Origin: Campylobacter massiliensis
GTDB taxonomy: Bacteria > Campylobacterota > Campylobacteria > Campylobacterales > Campylobacteraceae
Direction: 5' to 3'
Assembly: GCF_014253065.1 (NCBI RefSeq)
Contig: NZ_JACLZK010000001.1
Span: 806,001 to 870,000 of the forward strand
DNA: 64,000 nucleotides
In this document: piece by piece, positions 19,075 through 27,845 of the stretch
Layout: each line of letters begins with the position of its first letter
Numbering within the stretch: the stretch's first letter is position 1
Made by a program: the position numbers and the translations under genes
The notes under the pieces: model-generated
The model's input: the letters and a program-made list of their open reading frames with translations, nothing else
The model's database searches: none
Told to the model about the DNA's origin: nothing

Positions 19075-19755
19075 ATGATAATATACGGAAAACAGCTATT
19101 TTTGCACATCATAAAAAACTATAAAAAAAGCGTCAAAACGGTCTATCTCGCCAAGGAGTGCGACAAGGCGCTATTTTCGCAGATCGTAGGCGTCGGCGCG
19201 CCGATAAAACGCGTGGATAATCAAAAAGCTCAAGCTCTCGCACACGGCGGCAATCACCAGGGTTTTTTAGCCGAGGTCGAAGAGTTTGAGTTTAAGAGCA
19301 TCGACGAGATAAAAAAACAAAATTTTATAGCGGTTTTATACGGACTTAGCGACGTTGGAAACATCGGTGCCATCGTCCGAACGGCGCATGCACTCGGCTG
19401 CGGAGGCGTCGTAGTCGTCGCTAAAAATTTAGCGATGGAAGGCGTGTTGCGAGCTAGTAGCGGTGCGGCCTACGAGGCAAATATCGCTCTCGTAGAGGAC
19501 GGGCTTAGCTTGCTAAACGAGCTAAAACAAGTCGGATTTAAAATTTACGCCACGGCAAGCGGCGGTAAAAATGCCCACGAGGTCAAATTTAACCAAAAAG
19601 TCGCGCTCGTGATGGGCAGCGAGGGCGAAGGTTTGCACAAAAAAGTCCTTGCCAAAAGCGACGAAATAGTAGGAATAAAAATGAAAAACGACTGGGACAG
19701 CCTAAACGTCTCGGCCGCGTTTGCCATACTTTGCGATAGGATTATAAATGAATGA
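19075..19755 (+). CDS. rlmB: 23S rRNA (guanosine2251-2'-O)-methyltransferase RlmB
   Basis: This SPOUT-class 2'-O-ribose methyltransferase has an N-terminal substrate-binding domain (residues 1-75) and a catalytic knot. The three SPOUT motifs are visible: SDVGNIGAIVRTAHALGCGG, VALVMGSEGEGL and DSLNVSAAFAI. Length (226) fits the RlmB/TrmH family. Assignment to G2251 rests on family resemblance and position after rsmI; another TrmH-family target is possible. The stop overlaps the next ATG by 8 bases. Confidence 0.88.
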   Translation: MIIYGKQLFLHIIKNYKKSVKTVYLAKECDKALFSQIVGVGAPIKRVDNQKAQALAHGGNHQGFLAEVEEFEFKSIDEIKKQNFIAVLYGLSDVGNIGAIVRTAHALGCGGVVVVAKNLAMEGVLRASSGAAYEANIALVEDGLSLLNELKQVGFKIYATASGGKNAHEVKFNQKVALVMGSEGEGLHKKVLAKSDEIVGIKMKNDWDSLNVSAAFAILCDRIINE

Positions 19756-20761
19756 TATAAGTTTGATAAAAGAGCTGGGACTAAACGAAGTCTCGAGAAG
19801 AACTCATATAGAGGCCGAGCACCTAGGCTACATCGCTGATAAAAATTTTGAAAAATTGGTACGTTTAAACGTTAAAGGCTTCATTAAAATTTTAGAGCGC
19901 GAGCTAAATATCGACTTTTCACAATGGATGAGCGAGTATGAGGCGTTTATGTCCGAGCGCAATCAAAAGAACGAACACAAAAGCATATCCGTATCGCCTA
20001 AGATATCCGCATACACCGCAGACGGCAAACACTCTAATACAGGCGTGAAACTCCTTGGTTTAGCGCTTGTTGCGGTTCTTGCGGGCGTAATATACGTACT
20101 TAACGAAGGTAATCACCTTAGCAATGTTTTAAACATTTTCGAAGACAAGAATAAAAGCGTTACCTACACGGGAGCCGTCGCCGTCCAACAAGCGGCCAAA
20201 AACCTAAACGAAGCAAAACAAGAGAGCAAAAACGCTACAAATGACGAAAATCTATATGCCATAAAAAATCTCGAGCCGATTTTACCAACCGAAGAAAATG
20301 CATCCGCAACCTTAGCTATGCCGGAAGTAAATTTAAGCGTAAATACCGACAAGAACGAAACCGCTCAAACAAATAAAGAAGAAAATATCACGCAAAATCA
20401 AGAGCAAAATACATCAAGCGATGCTTCTAAAGAGATAAAGCAAGCAAACGACGATAAAATTTGGCATCTGACGGCAAGCACCAAAGAGATAAAAATCGTA
20501 CCGCGCAAAAAAACGTGGCTGGGCGTTATAAATTTGGACGAAAATAAAAAGCGCTCCGTAGATACGACAAATAGCTTCACAATCGAAATAGGCAAAAAGC
20601 AGCTCGCAGTAACCGGGCATGGCAATATAAACCTCGAAATAGACGGACAAACGATCAAATTTAGCGACGATAGGCCAAAAAGATTTTTAATAGAAAAAGA
20701 CAAGGTTTCGCTGCTCACATACGACGAATTTGTAGCTCTAAACAAGGGCAAATCATGGTAA
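19748..20761 (+). CDS. Bitopic membrane protein with N-terminal HTH-like domain (RodZ-like layout)
   Basis: A 337-residue protein. Residues 1-60 form a short helical domain resembling the Cro-type HTH of RodZ (IKELGLNEVSRRTHIEAEHL). A single membrane helix follows at about residues 100-118. The periplasmic part has a low-complexity Asn/Glu/Lys-rich linker (about 150-235) and a compact C-terminal beta domain (about 240-337). This layout matches RodZ, which anchors MreB, but sequence similarity is too weak for a confident name. It is coupled to rlmB upstream and overlaps the next gene by 7 bases. Confidence 0.7.
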   Translation: MNDISLIKELGLNEVSRRTHIEAEHLGYIADKNFEKLVRLNVKGFIKILERELNIDFSQWMSEYEAFMSERNQKNEHKSISVSPKISAYTADGKHSNTGVKLLGLALVAVLAGVIYVLNEGNHLSNVLNIFEDKNKSVTYTGAVAVQQAAKNLNEAKQESKNATNDENLYAIKNLEPILPTEENASATLAMPEVNLSVNTDKNETAQTNKEENITQNQEQNTSSDASKEIKQANDDKIWHLTASTKEIKIVPRKKTWLGVINLDENKKRSVDTTNSFTIEIGKKQLAVTGHGNINLEIDGQTIKFSDDRPKRFLIEKDKVSLLTYDEFVALNKGKSW

Positions 20762-21552
20762 AAAAGCTCGTACTTTTAGCCGTTAGCGCGGCCCTTTGCC
20801 TTGCGGGCAGCGTAGTAGATATAGCAGGCGGCCTGCTCGGTCAAAATAGCGCAAAAGCGACTCAGCTCTTTGGCGACGGCTCGGCATATCTAAACGCAAG
20901 CGGCAAGCCCGATATCGCTAAAATTTCAAACGTTTTAAAGTCAAATTCGCTCCTGCGTCTATCCTACAAACAAAACGTCAAGGTAAATATCAAATTTATC
21001 TCGCGCCAAAACGACCCGCTACTTATCATGAAGATCGCAAAAGACGCCCTAAACGGATTAGGCTACAACAACATCCTAACGAGCGAATTTTCTAACGCCG
21101 GCGGCGTGCTTTGGGGCGTGACGATCGACACCAAATTTATCCCGGATCCAGGCTCGCTCTACGCCGCGCTTAAAGAAAGCGGCACCGAGATAACCGACAT
21201 CAACAGACCAGGCGAGCTATCCTACGAGTACGTTATCGACGCGTCAAATTCCTCTATAAATCAAACTCCGGTACAGTTTTTGCAAGAAGTTCAGCTCTCA
21301 AAGCCGCTCGAGCCCTATCTAATCGACGCTAGCGGCGCAAAAAGCGCAGTTATAAGCGCTAGCGCAGAGGATCGCTGGTCCGCCGTCATGAGAATTTTGG
21401 ATAAAAATTTAAATTTGCTTGACGAAAAGCAAACTAGCAAGCCCGTAAATAGCCTAAAAGTCTCGCTTCCTCAAAATGCAAAATACATAATGATCGACGA
21501 TGCGGTTAGCCTAGAAAATATCAAACGGGGACTCAAAATCTACCTAGAATAA
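20755..21552 (+). CDS. Predicted periplasmic protein
   Basis: A 265-residue protein with an N-terminal signal peptide (KKLVLLAVSAALCLAGS). The mature part has alternating alpha/beta segments and no catalytic motif I recognise. Overlap with the RodZ-like gene and a gap of only 10 bases to the aminotransferase gene place it in the same run. I recall a periplasmic hypothetical at this place in C. jejuni. Function unknown; co-translation with the HTH/membrane protein suggests they may work together in the envelope. Confidence 0.72.
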   Translation: MVKKLVLLAVSAALCLAGSVVDIAGGLLGQNSAKATQLFGDGSAYLNASGKPDIAKISNVLKSNSLLRLSYKQNVKVNIKFISRQNDPLLIMKIAKDALNGLGYNNILTSEFSNAGGVLWGVTIDTKFIPDPGSLYAALKESGTEITDINRPGELSYEYVIDASNSSINQTPVQFLQEVQLSKPLEPYLIDASGAKSAVISASAEDRWSAVMRILDKNLNLLDEKQTSKPVNSLKVSLPQNAKYIMIDDAVSLENIKRGLKIYLE

Positions 21553-21562
21553 GGAGAAATTC

Positions 21563-22771
21563 ATGTTTGACGAGATTAGATTTAATACGATAGAACGACT
21601 TCCAAACTACGTATTTGCCGAGGTAAACGCCATAAAAATGGCCGCACGCCGAGCGGGCGAAGATATCATCGACTTTTCGATGGGAAACCCCGAAGGCCGC
21701 ACGCCTCAACACATCGTCGATAAGCTCTGCGAAAGCGCTCAAAAAGATAAAACCCACGGCTACTCGGCGAGCGCTGGCATCTACAAACTACGCCTAGCCA
21801 TCTGCAACTGGTACAAGCGCAAATACGGCGTAAATTTAGACCCCGACACCGAGGCTGTCGCCGTTATGGGCAGTAAAGAGGGCTTTGTGCACCTAGCTCA
21901 GGCCGTGATAAACCCGGGCGACGTAGCCGTAGTGCCGGATCCTGCCTACCCGATCCACACGCAGGCGTTTTTATTTGCCGGCGGTAGCGTGGCGAAGATG
22001 CCGCTAAAATACAACGACAAATTTGAGCTTGACGAAAATAAATTTTTCGAAGACCTACTTCACACTATCCGCTCAAGCTCGCCAAAACCAAAATACGTCG
22101 TCGTAAATTTCCCACACAATCCGACGACCGTAACCGTGCAAAAGAGCTTCTACGAGCGGCTAGTCGCGATGAGCAAACAAGAGCGCTTTTACGTGATCTC
22201 GGACATCGCCTACGCAGACCTTACTTTTGACGGCTACAAGACGCCTAGTATATTTGAAGTAGAAGGCGCAAAAGACGTCGCCGTCGAGTGTTACACCCTA
22301 TCAAAAAGCTACAATATGGCCGGTTGGCGCGTCGGATTTTTGTGCGGAAACAAGCGCCTTTGCGCCGCTCTTAAAAAGATAAAATCATGGGTCGATTACG
22401 GCATGTTTACCCCGATCCAAGTCTCCGCTACCGTCGCACTAGACGGCGATCAAAGCTGCGTCGAGGATATCCGTCAAATTTACGAAAAACGTCGCGACGT
22501 GATGCTAGAAGCCTTTGCAAGTGCCGGCTGGGAGATGCATAAGCCAAGCTCGAGTATGTTTATCTGGGCAAAAATCCCGCCGCAAGTCGGAAACATCGGC
22601 AGCCTCGAGTTTTCCAAACAACTGCTTACTAAAGCAAGCGTCGCGGTGAGCCCGGGTATCGGCTTTGGCGAGGGCGGCAACGACTACGTGCGCCTTGCTC
22701 TCATCGAGAACGAAAATCGTATCCGCCAAGCGGCGCGAAACGTCAAGAAATATCTGAAAGAATTTGCATGA
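21563..22771 (+). CDS. alaC: PLP-dependent aminotransferase, AlaC-like
   Basis: A class I/II aminotransferase of 402 residues. The N-terminus (RLPNYVFAEVNAIKMAARR and EDIIDFSMGNPEGRTP) matches the AlaC/YfdZ glutamate-pyruvate aminotransferase group closely. The pyridoxal lysine is in YTLSKSYNMAGWRVGF at about residue 248. Other visible parts are the NFPHNPT and SDIAYADL segments. The expected reaction is alanine formation from pyruvate and glutamate. LL-diaminopimelate aminotransferases are related, so some doubt about substrate remains. GGAG lies upstream of the ATG, and the end overlaps hom by 4 bases. Confidence 0.85.
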   Translation: MFDEIRFNTIERLPNYVFAEVNAIKMAARRAGEDIIDFSMGNPEGRTPQHIVDKLCESAQKDKTHGYSASAGIYKLRLAICNWYKRKYGVNLDPDTEAVAVMGSKEGFVHLAQAVINPGDVAVVPDPAYPIHTQAFLFAGGSVAKMPLKYNDKFELDENKFFEDLLHTIRSSSPKPKYVVVNFPHNPTTVTVQKSFYERLVAMSKQERFYVISDIAYADLTFDGYKTPSIFEVEGAKDVAVECYTLSKSYNMAGWRVGFLCGNKRLCAALKKIKSWVDYGMFTPIQVSATVALDGDQSCVEDIRQIYEKRRDVMLEAFASAGWEMHKPSSSMFIWAKIPPQVGNIGSLEFSKQLLTKASVAVSPGIGFGEGGNDYVRLALIENENRIRQAARNVKKYLKEFA

Positions 22772-24030
22772 ATATAGCCATTTTAGGCGTCGGCACGGTC
22801 GGAGAAGCCGTTGCTAAAATTTTACTCCAAAACAAAAAACTGATCGCGGCAAGATGCGGCGAAGAGATAGTTCCGGTTATCGGCGTCGTTAGAAATTTAA
22901 GCAAAAAAAGAGACATCGCCATCCCTCTCACGGACGATATAGATAGCGTGCTAGAGCGCGAGGATATCGACGTTTTCGTCGAGCTTATGGGCGGCGTCGA
23001 GGAGCCTTTTAGGATCGTTAGTAAAATTTTAGAGCGTAAAAAAGCCGTCGTAACGGCAAACAAAGCGCTACTAGCCTATCACCGCTACGCCTTGCAAAAT
23101 TTAGCGCAAAACACGCCGTTTGGCTTTGAGGCTAGCGTCGCGGGCGGCATACCTATCATCAGAGCCCTTCGCGAGGGCCTTAGTGCAAACCACATCCTAA
23201 GCATCAACGGGATTTTAAACGGCACGAGCAACTATATCTTAACCTCGATGATGAGCAAGGGTTCAAATTTCGCGGACGTGCTAAAAAAAGCCCAGGAGCT
23301 AGGATATGCCGAGGCCGATCCGACATTTGACGTCGGAGGCTTTGACGCGGCGCACAAGCTACTAATCCTAGCCAGCATCGCATACGGCGTGCACGGCAAC
23401 CCCGAAGACATCCTGATAGAAGGTATCGAAGGCATAACGCCAGAGGATATCTTTTTCGCTAACGATTTCGAGTACGTCATCAAGCTACTAGCTATCGCCA
23501 AAAAAACAGGCGACAAGGTTGAGCTGCGCGTGCATCCGGCACTAGTACCAAAAGATAAAATGATAGCTAAAACAGACGGCGTGACAAATGCCGTGAGCGT
23601 AGTGGGCGACGCAGTCGGCGAGACGATGTTTTACGGTCCGGGCGCGGGCGGTCCGGCGACGGCGAGCTCGGTCATCAGCGACCTGATCGACATCGCCAGA
23701 GACGGCAAATCTCCGATGCTAGGCTACAAGGCGCCGTTTGAGCTAAATGCGCTTGAGCTCCTAGATCCGAGCGAAATTCGCACGAAATATTATTTTAGGC
23801 TCAGGGTCGAGGACAAGGTTGGCGTGCTGGCTAAAATCACGAATTTAATGAGCGAAAACAACCTCTCTATCGATAGTCTGCTACAAAAACCAAAGGACGA
23901 AAGTCCGTATGCGACACTATTTTTCACAACGCACACAAGCGTGGAAAAGGACGTCAGACGCACTATGGAGATTTTACAAGAGCAAGAGTTCGTAAAAGAA
24001 AAACCTTTTATGATGAGGATAGAAGAGTAA
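22768..24030 (+). CDS. hom: Homoserine dehydrogenase
   Basis: This enzyme reduces aspartate semialdehyde to homoserine on the way to threonine and methionine. The 420-residue protein has an N-terminal Rossmann motif (GVGTVGEAVAKIL), the catalytic-domain segments LNGTSNYILTSM and GFDAAHKLLILASIAYG, and a C-terminal ACT domain (about 345-415, VEDKVGVLAKITNLMSENN) for threonine feedback. Length and order are those of the monofunctional enzyme. It overlaps alaC and is followed 3 bases later by the YraN gene. Confidence 0.95.
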   Translation: MNIAILGVGTVGEAVAKILLQNKKLIAARCGEEIVPVIGVVRNLSKKRDIAIPLTDDIDSVLEREDIDVFVELMGGVEEPFRIVSKILERKKAVVTANKALLAYHRYALQNLAQNTPFGFEASVAGGIPIIRALREGLSANHILSINGILNGTSNYILTSMMSKGSNFADVLKKAQELGYAEADPTFDVGGFDAAHKLLILASIAYGVHGNPEDILIEGIEGITPEDIFFANDFEYVIKLLAIAKKTGDKVELRVHPALVPKDKMIAKTDGVTNAVSVVGDAVGETMFYGPGAGGPATASSVISDLIDIARDGKSPMLGYKAPFELNALELLDPSEIRTKYYFRLRVEDKVGVLAKITNLMSENNLSIDSLLQKPKDESPYATLFFTTHTSVEKDVRRTMEILQEQEFVKEKPFMMRIEE

Positions 24031-24033
24031 AAT

Positions 24034-24372
24034 TTGGGACTTAGGGCGTATCTTTTCGGCAAGAGCTCGGAGGATCTGGCGTGCGAGTTTTTACTAAAAA
24101 ACGGCTGCGAGATACTTGCTAGAAATTTTAGCTCCAAATTCGGCGAGATCGACGTCATCGCCAAAAGAGACGGCGTTTTGCGCTTCGTCGAAATCAAAGC
24201 CACGCAGGGCGACTATGAGGCCGAGTATCGCCTCACGCCCGCTAAATTTAATAAAATTTTAAAAACTATCGATTTTTATCTGCTACAAAACAGTGCAAAT
24301 GCCGATTTTCAGGTCGATTTGATCGCGATAAAAAAGGGCGAAATAAAGTGGATAGAAAATATTAGTTTGTAA
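24034..24372 (+). CDS. YraN/UPF0102 family nuclease-fold protein
   Basis: A 112-residue protein of the UPF0102 (YraN) family, which has a Holliday-junction-resolvase/restriction-endonuclease fold. The PD-(D/E)xK-like residues are seen in FGEIDVIAKRDGVLRFVEIKA (Asp and the ExK pair), with YRLTPAKFNKI downstream. It starts at a TTG 3 bases after hom. The biological role of the family is still unclear; recombination or DNA uptake has been suggested. Confidence 0.85.
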   Translation: MGLRAYLFGKSSEDLACEFLLKNGCEILARNFSSKFGEIDVIAKRDGVLRFVEIKATQGDYEAEYRLTPAKFNKILKTIDFYLLQNSANADFQVDLIAIKKGEIKWIENISL

Positions 24373-24408
24373 AAATTCTTATTTAGCTAAAATTTAGATA
24401 CTTTCGTG

Positions 24409-24414
24409 TATAAT
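24409..24414 (+). promoter_or_regulatory. -10 box of the trxA promoter
   Basis: TATAAT (in CGTGTATAATTAC) lies 28 bases before the trxA ATG. The leader then has AAGGAG, a strong ribosome binding site. Confidence 0.6.
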
Positions 24415-24442
24415 TACAACTATCTTTAATAAGGAGAATAAA

Positions 24443-24757
24443 ATGGGAAAATACGTAGAACTAACGACTGCGAATTTCGACGTCGCTAAAGAGGGCGTCG
24501 CGCTAGTAGATTTTTGGGCGCCTTGGTGCGGACCTTGCCGTATGCTTGCTCCGGTCATCGACGAGCTAGCCGAGGAGTTTGAGGGCAAAGCTAAAATTTG
24601 CAAAGTAAACACCGACGAGGTGCAAGACCTAGCCGTAGAATTTGGCATCCGCTCGATCCCTACGCTTCTATTTTTCAAAAATGGCGAAGTCGTAGAGCAA
24701 ATGGTCGGCGCACAATCAAAACAAGCCATAGCCGATAAGATAAATTCGCTTCTTTAA
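24443..24757 (+). CDS. trxA: Thioredoxin
   Basis: Cytoplasmic thioredoxin of 104 residues. The active site WAPWCGPCRM gives Cys29 and Cys32, and the cis-proline loop is SIPTLLFF. It reduces protein disulphides using electrons from TrxB, whose gene is two genes downstream. It has its own promoter and AAGGAG site. Its stop shares a base with the next ATG (TAATG), coupling it to the intervening membrane protein. Confidence 0.97.
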   Translation: MGKYVELTTANFDVAKEGVALVDFWAPWCGPCRMLAPVIDELAEEFEGKAKICKVNTDEVQDLAVEFGIRSIPTLLFFKNGEVVEQMVGAQSKQAIADKINSLL

Positions 24758-25206
24758 TGGTTTTTAGACGAGGAGGAAGCCTGCTTCCTCTCACCTCCGT
24801 TTTTGCGTCTTTTATCGGCGCAGCGCTGGTAGCAGGCGTATTTGCCTACAATAATTACAGATTTTCGCAGTATAAATTCGTAAATTTTAACGAACTGGTT
24901 TTTTATGAGCAGGCTCAAATTTTCGCGCCGCAGGACGATAAATTTTTACTCGTGGTTTTTAGCTCCAACCAATCAGATTGGAAGGAAATTTTAAAAACTT
25001 CAAGCAAGGATTTAAAAATCGTCGCCGTGGATTTACTCCAAAAACGCGCGCCTAGCGATGGAAATATAAATTTCGTCGCGTCGGATATAAATACGATTTT
25101 AAAGCTGATGCACGTCCTAAATATCACGTCTTTGCCCGCCAGCGTGGAGCTAAAGGCGCAAAAGGGCGGCATTTATAAACAAGATTCAAAAATAAATAAA
25201 ATTTAA
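24757..25206 (+). CDS. Membrane-anchored thioredoxin-like protein lacking CxxC
   Basis: A 149-residue protein between trxA and trxB. One membrane helix (about residues 10-30) is followed by an extracytoplasmic domain of about 110 residues with a thioredoxin-like pattern: FLLVVFSS where the first strand should be, and [12 protein letters not shown] at the cis-proline position. The usual CxxC is absent (SSNQSDWK stands in its place), so it cannot act as a classical oxidoreductase. The reading as a degenerate thioredoxin fold is mine. Position argues for a role linked to the thioredoxin system. Confidence 0.65.
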   Translation: MVFRRGGSLLPLTSVFASFIGAALVAGVFAYNNYRFSQYKFVNFNELVFYEQAQIFAPQDDKFLLVVFSSNQSDWKEILKTSSKDLKIVAVDLLQKRAPSDGNINFVASDINTILKLMHVLNITSLPASVELKAQKGGIYKQDSKINKI

Positions 25207-25216
25207 AGGAAAAAAT

Positions 25217-26155
25217 ATGTTAGATTTAGCAATCATCGGAGGCGGTCCTGCAGGACTTAGCGCGGGACTTTACGCCACTCGCGGCGGACTAAAAAACGTC
25301 GTAATGTTTGAAAAAGGTATGCCAGGCGGCCAGATCACGAGCAGCTCTGAGATAGAAAACTATCCCGGCCAAAAAGCTCCTGGCGAGAGCGGCATAGACT
25401 TCATGAGCACGTGGGTCGCACAGTGCACACGTTTTGGACTAAAGCACGAGATGGCGGGCGTCGAGCGCGTGGTAAAAAACGCCGACGGCAGCTTCACGGT
25501 CAAGCTTGAAGGCGGCAAAGAAGAGCAGGCCAAAGCAGTCATCGTAGCCACCGGCTCCACTCCGCGCCGCGCAGGCTTTGCGGGCGAGGACGAGTTTTTC
25601 GGCAGAGGCGTGAGCACGTGCGCGACTTGCGACGGATTTTTCTATAAAAACAAAGAAGTCGCGGTTCTGGGCGGCGGCGATACGGCGATCGAGGAGGCCT
25701 TGTATCTAGCCAACATCTGCTCGCGCGTCTATATCATCCACCGCAGAGACGAGTTTCGCGCCGCTCCCGTCACGCTAGAAAAGGCCCGCGCTAACGCTAA
25801 AATCGAGTTTATCACGAGCGCCACGATCAAGCAAGCTTATGGCGACAAAGCAGGCCTAGCAGGTCTAATCATAAACACGAAAGATGGCGAGCGCGACCTA
25901 AAAGTGCCGGGCGTTTTCGTATTCGTCGGGCTTAACGTAAACAACGACGTCCTCCGTCAAGAAAACGGCGAATTCGTATGCCAGACCGAGGATGGCGGCC
26001 AAGTGAGCGTCGATCTAAAGATGCAAACTAGCGTGCCGGGGTTATTTGCCGCGGGCGACATCAGAAAAGACGCGCCAAAACAAGTCATCGTGGCCGCAGG
26101 AGATGGCGCAGTAGCGGCCCTTAGCGTGCTTAGCTACATCGAGAGCCTACACTAA
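25217..26155 (+). CDS. trxB: Thioredoxin reductase
   Basis: NADPH-dependent flavoprotein that keeps thioredoxin reduced. The 312 residues carry the FAD motif [15 protein letters not shown] (about 6-20), the redox pair CATC (Cys135, Cys138), the NADPH motif [15 protein letters not shown], and the C-terminal FAD-binding GLFAAGDIR. Length and order are those of low-molecular-weight TrxB. It follows the thioredoxin-like gene by 10 bases and ends the trx run; a strong hairpin follows. Confidence 0.96.
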   Translation: MLDLAIIGGGPAGLSAGLYATRGGLKNVVMFEKGMPGGQITSSSEIENYPGQKAPGESGIDFMSTWVAQCTRFGLKHEMAGVERVVKNADGSFTVKLEGGKEEQAKAVIVATGSTPRRAGFAGEDEFFGRGVSTCATCDGFFYKNKEVAVLGGGDTAIEEALYLANICSRVYIIHRRDEFRAAPVTLEKARANAKIEFITSATIKQAYGDKAGLAGLIINTKDGERDLKVPGVFVFVGLNVNNDVLRQENGEFVCQTEDGGQVSVDLKMQTSVPGLFAAGDIRKDAPKQVIVAAGDGAVAALSVLSYIESLH

Positions 26156-26163
26156 GATTTCTC

Positions 26164-26195
26164 AAATTTAGCCGAGCTTTTCGGCTAAATTTTTT
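26164..26195 (+). terminator. Rho-independent terminator after trxB
   Basis: A perfect 12-bp stem (AAATTTAGCCGA / TCGGCTAAATTT) with a 5-base loop, continuing into TTTC. It starts 9 bases after the trxB stop. Confidence 0.8.
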
Positions 26196-26368
26196 CTTTA
26201 TACTTCAAATTTTCCCAAATTTACCGAGTTTTGCCTTATCCTTTCAAATTTAGTCAAATTTGCCTTTATTTAAATTTTCCCGCATTTTTCAAATCCCGTG
26301 CCACCAAATTCACTCAAATTTAACCGCCCTTTGGCTAATATTTCGCAAATTTGACTTAAGGGATAAAT

Positions 26369-27670
26369 TTGAACAAACTCGCACTTAGCCTCGTCGCTCT
26401 TTCCCTCATCGTTTTCGTAAATTTTATTTACGAAAAACTATCCGGCCCCACCCGTTTCGTCGTTACCGCCGATACCAAGATAATCCCCGGTTCGGAACTA
26501 AGCAAATACGTAACGCAAGAGGAGATAGACGACTTTGCTTTTAGATACTGGGATATAGATAAACAGATAAAGGACGACGCATTTGCTGAAAATTTCCGCA
26601 AGCTTTTAAAATCAAAGCAAACGGATCAAATTTTAAAATTTATGCAAGATAATAACATTAGCGTAGACTCTCCCGTCATAGACGGCGTTACTCCTTTGAT
26701 GTACGCTAGCTTTTACGACGACGAAGTCACGGCAAAAAGGCTGATAGATATGGGCGTAAACGCTCACACGCAAGATAACTACAAACTCTCGCCTCTAGCC
26801 TACGCCATAGAAAACAACTCTACAAAGACCGCTAAGCTGCTACTTGATAGCGGGGTTAAATTTGATGAAGTAAAGGCGGTGCAGTGGTATAGAAAAACTC
26901 CTTTTTACTACAATATCGAAAAGCTTATCATAGACGGAGACGATGTAAAGATAATATTTGAAGACAACTATCAAGTTAACAAAGAATCCAAAGACGTAAA
27001 CGATCCGATAGGATATATAGTAACCCATAACTACGTAGAGATGACCGAGCTTGCCCTTGCTAGCGGGTATAGACCGAAACTAGACGATCATCACAATACG
27101 TTTTTTCACGGACTAAGAGACGATTCCGAATTTATGCGATCTTTATATATCTTGCTAGATACTATCCCAAACTACGAACCCATGCTAGAGCTTCTTTTAA
27201 AATACGACGTCGTGGGGCAACCTACTAAAGAGGAGCTAAAGAAGGCGTATGAGGAGTGCTATAAAAAGCGCAAGGGATTGATTGATTATAAAGAAAACTA
27301 TATCTATAAAATGAATCAAGGTAGAGACGAAGAGGCCGAAGAAAAGATACAAAGGACCAATAATAAATACAAATATGCTCCTTATTCGCTACTATATGAA
27401 GACGGCCTTTTACAATACAAACCAAAGCCGATAGACCCGAAAAAGATAGAAGAATTTGACAAAGATATAAATTTCTATAATCCGCATTGCCCCGATGAAA
27501 ATGCTACGTTTAAAGACATTAGGGCTTTTATCAAATGGGCAAACGAAATGGAAAAGCAAGAGGGGATAAATAGCGCTATAGGTAGAGCCGAAAGCGGCAT
27601 GGCTCAGGTGATTTACGTAGATAGCAACAGAAGTAAATCAGACTCAAACTCAAATTTACAAAGCAAATAG
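26369..27670 (+). CDS. Membrane-anchored ankyrin-repeat protein
   Basis: A 433-residue protein starting at TTG with AAGGGA upstream. The N-terminus is a signal anchor (LALSLVALSLIVFVNFIYE). Residues about 75-175 contain two to three ankyrin repeats, with the TPLMYASFYDD and SPLAYAIENNSTKTAKLLLD cores. The C-terminal 250 residues are charged, Tyr/Lys-rich and unassigned. Ankyrin repeats imply protein binding, and the anchor suggests a periplasm-facing partner. Some Campylobacter ankyrin proteins serve oxidative-stress defence near catalase, but no catalase is visible here. It is flanked by hairpins on both sides, so it is probably transcribed alone. Confidence 0.72.
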   Translation: MNKLALSLVALSLIVFVNFIYEKLSGPTRFVVTADTKIIPGSELSKYVTQEEIDDFAFRYWDIDKQIKDDAFAENFRKLLKSKQTDQILKFMQDNNISVDSPVIDGVTPLMYASFYDDEVTAKRLIDMGVNAHTQDNYKLSPLAYAIENNSTKTAKLLLDSGVKFDEVKAVQWYRKTPFYYNIEKLIIDGDDVKIIFEDNYQVNKESKDVNDPIGYIVTHNYVEMTELALASGYRPKLDDHHNTFFHGLRDDSEFMRSLYILLDTIPNYEPMLELLLKYDVVGQPTKEELKKAYEECYKKRKGLIDYKENYIYKMNQGRDEEAEEKIQRTNNKYKYAPYSLLYEDGLLQYKPKPIDPKKIEEFDKDINFYNPHCPDENATFKDIRAFIKWANEMEKQEGINSAIGRAESGMAQVIYVDSNRSKSDSNSNLQSK

Positions 27671-27695
27671 ATAAAAGGAGATAAGGCGTCAGCGA

Positions 27696-27733
27696 AAATT
27701 TGAGTTAAATTTGAGCGAATTTAACTCAAATTT
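27696..27733. terminator. Long AT-rich palindrome after the ankyrin gene
   Basis: Perfect 16-base arms (AAATTTGAGTTAAATT / AATTTAACTCAAATTT) and a 6-base loop. It lies between convergent genes and could serve as a bidirectional terminator, although there is no real U-run. Confidence 0.55.
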
Positions 27734-27845
27734 CGTTTGACGAGGGTTAAATTTAGCTTCAAATTTAACAGTCCTTAGTCAAATCTAAAGCCAAATTTCG
27801 CTCGTCGCCCGGGCAGCAAATCAAATTTACCGCCGAGGCTTAAAT

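Noticed and set aside
26196-26368. Individual regulatory meaning for the many AAATTT palindromes between trxB and the ankyrin gene
   Set aside because: The word is so common in this genome that single occurrences cannot be interpreted; only extended stems were called.
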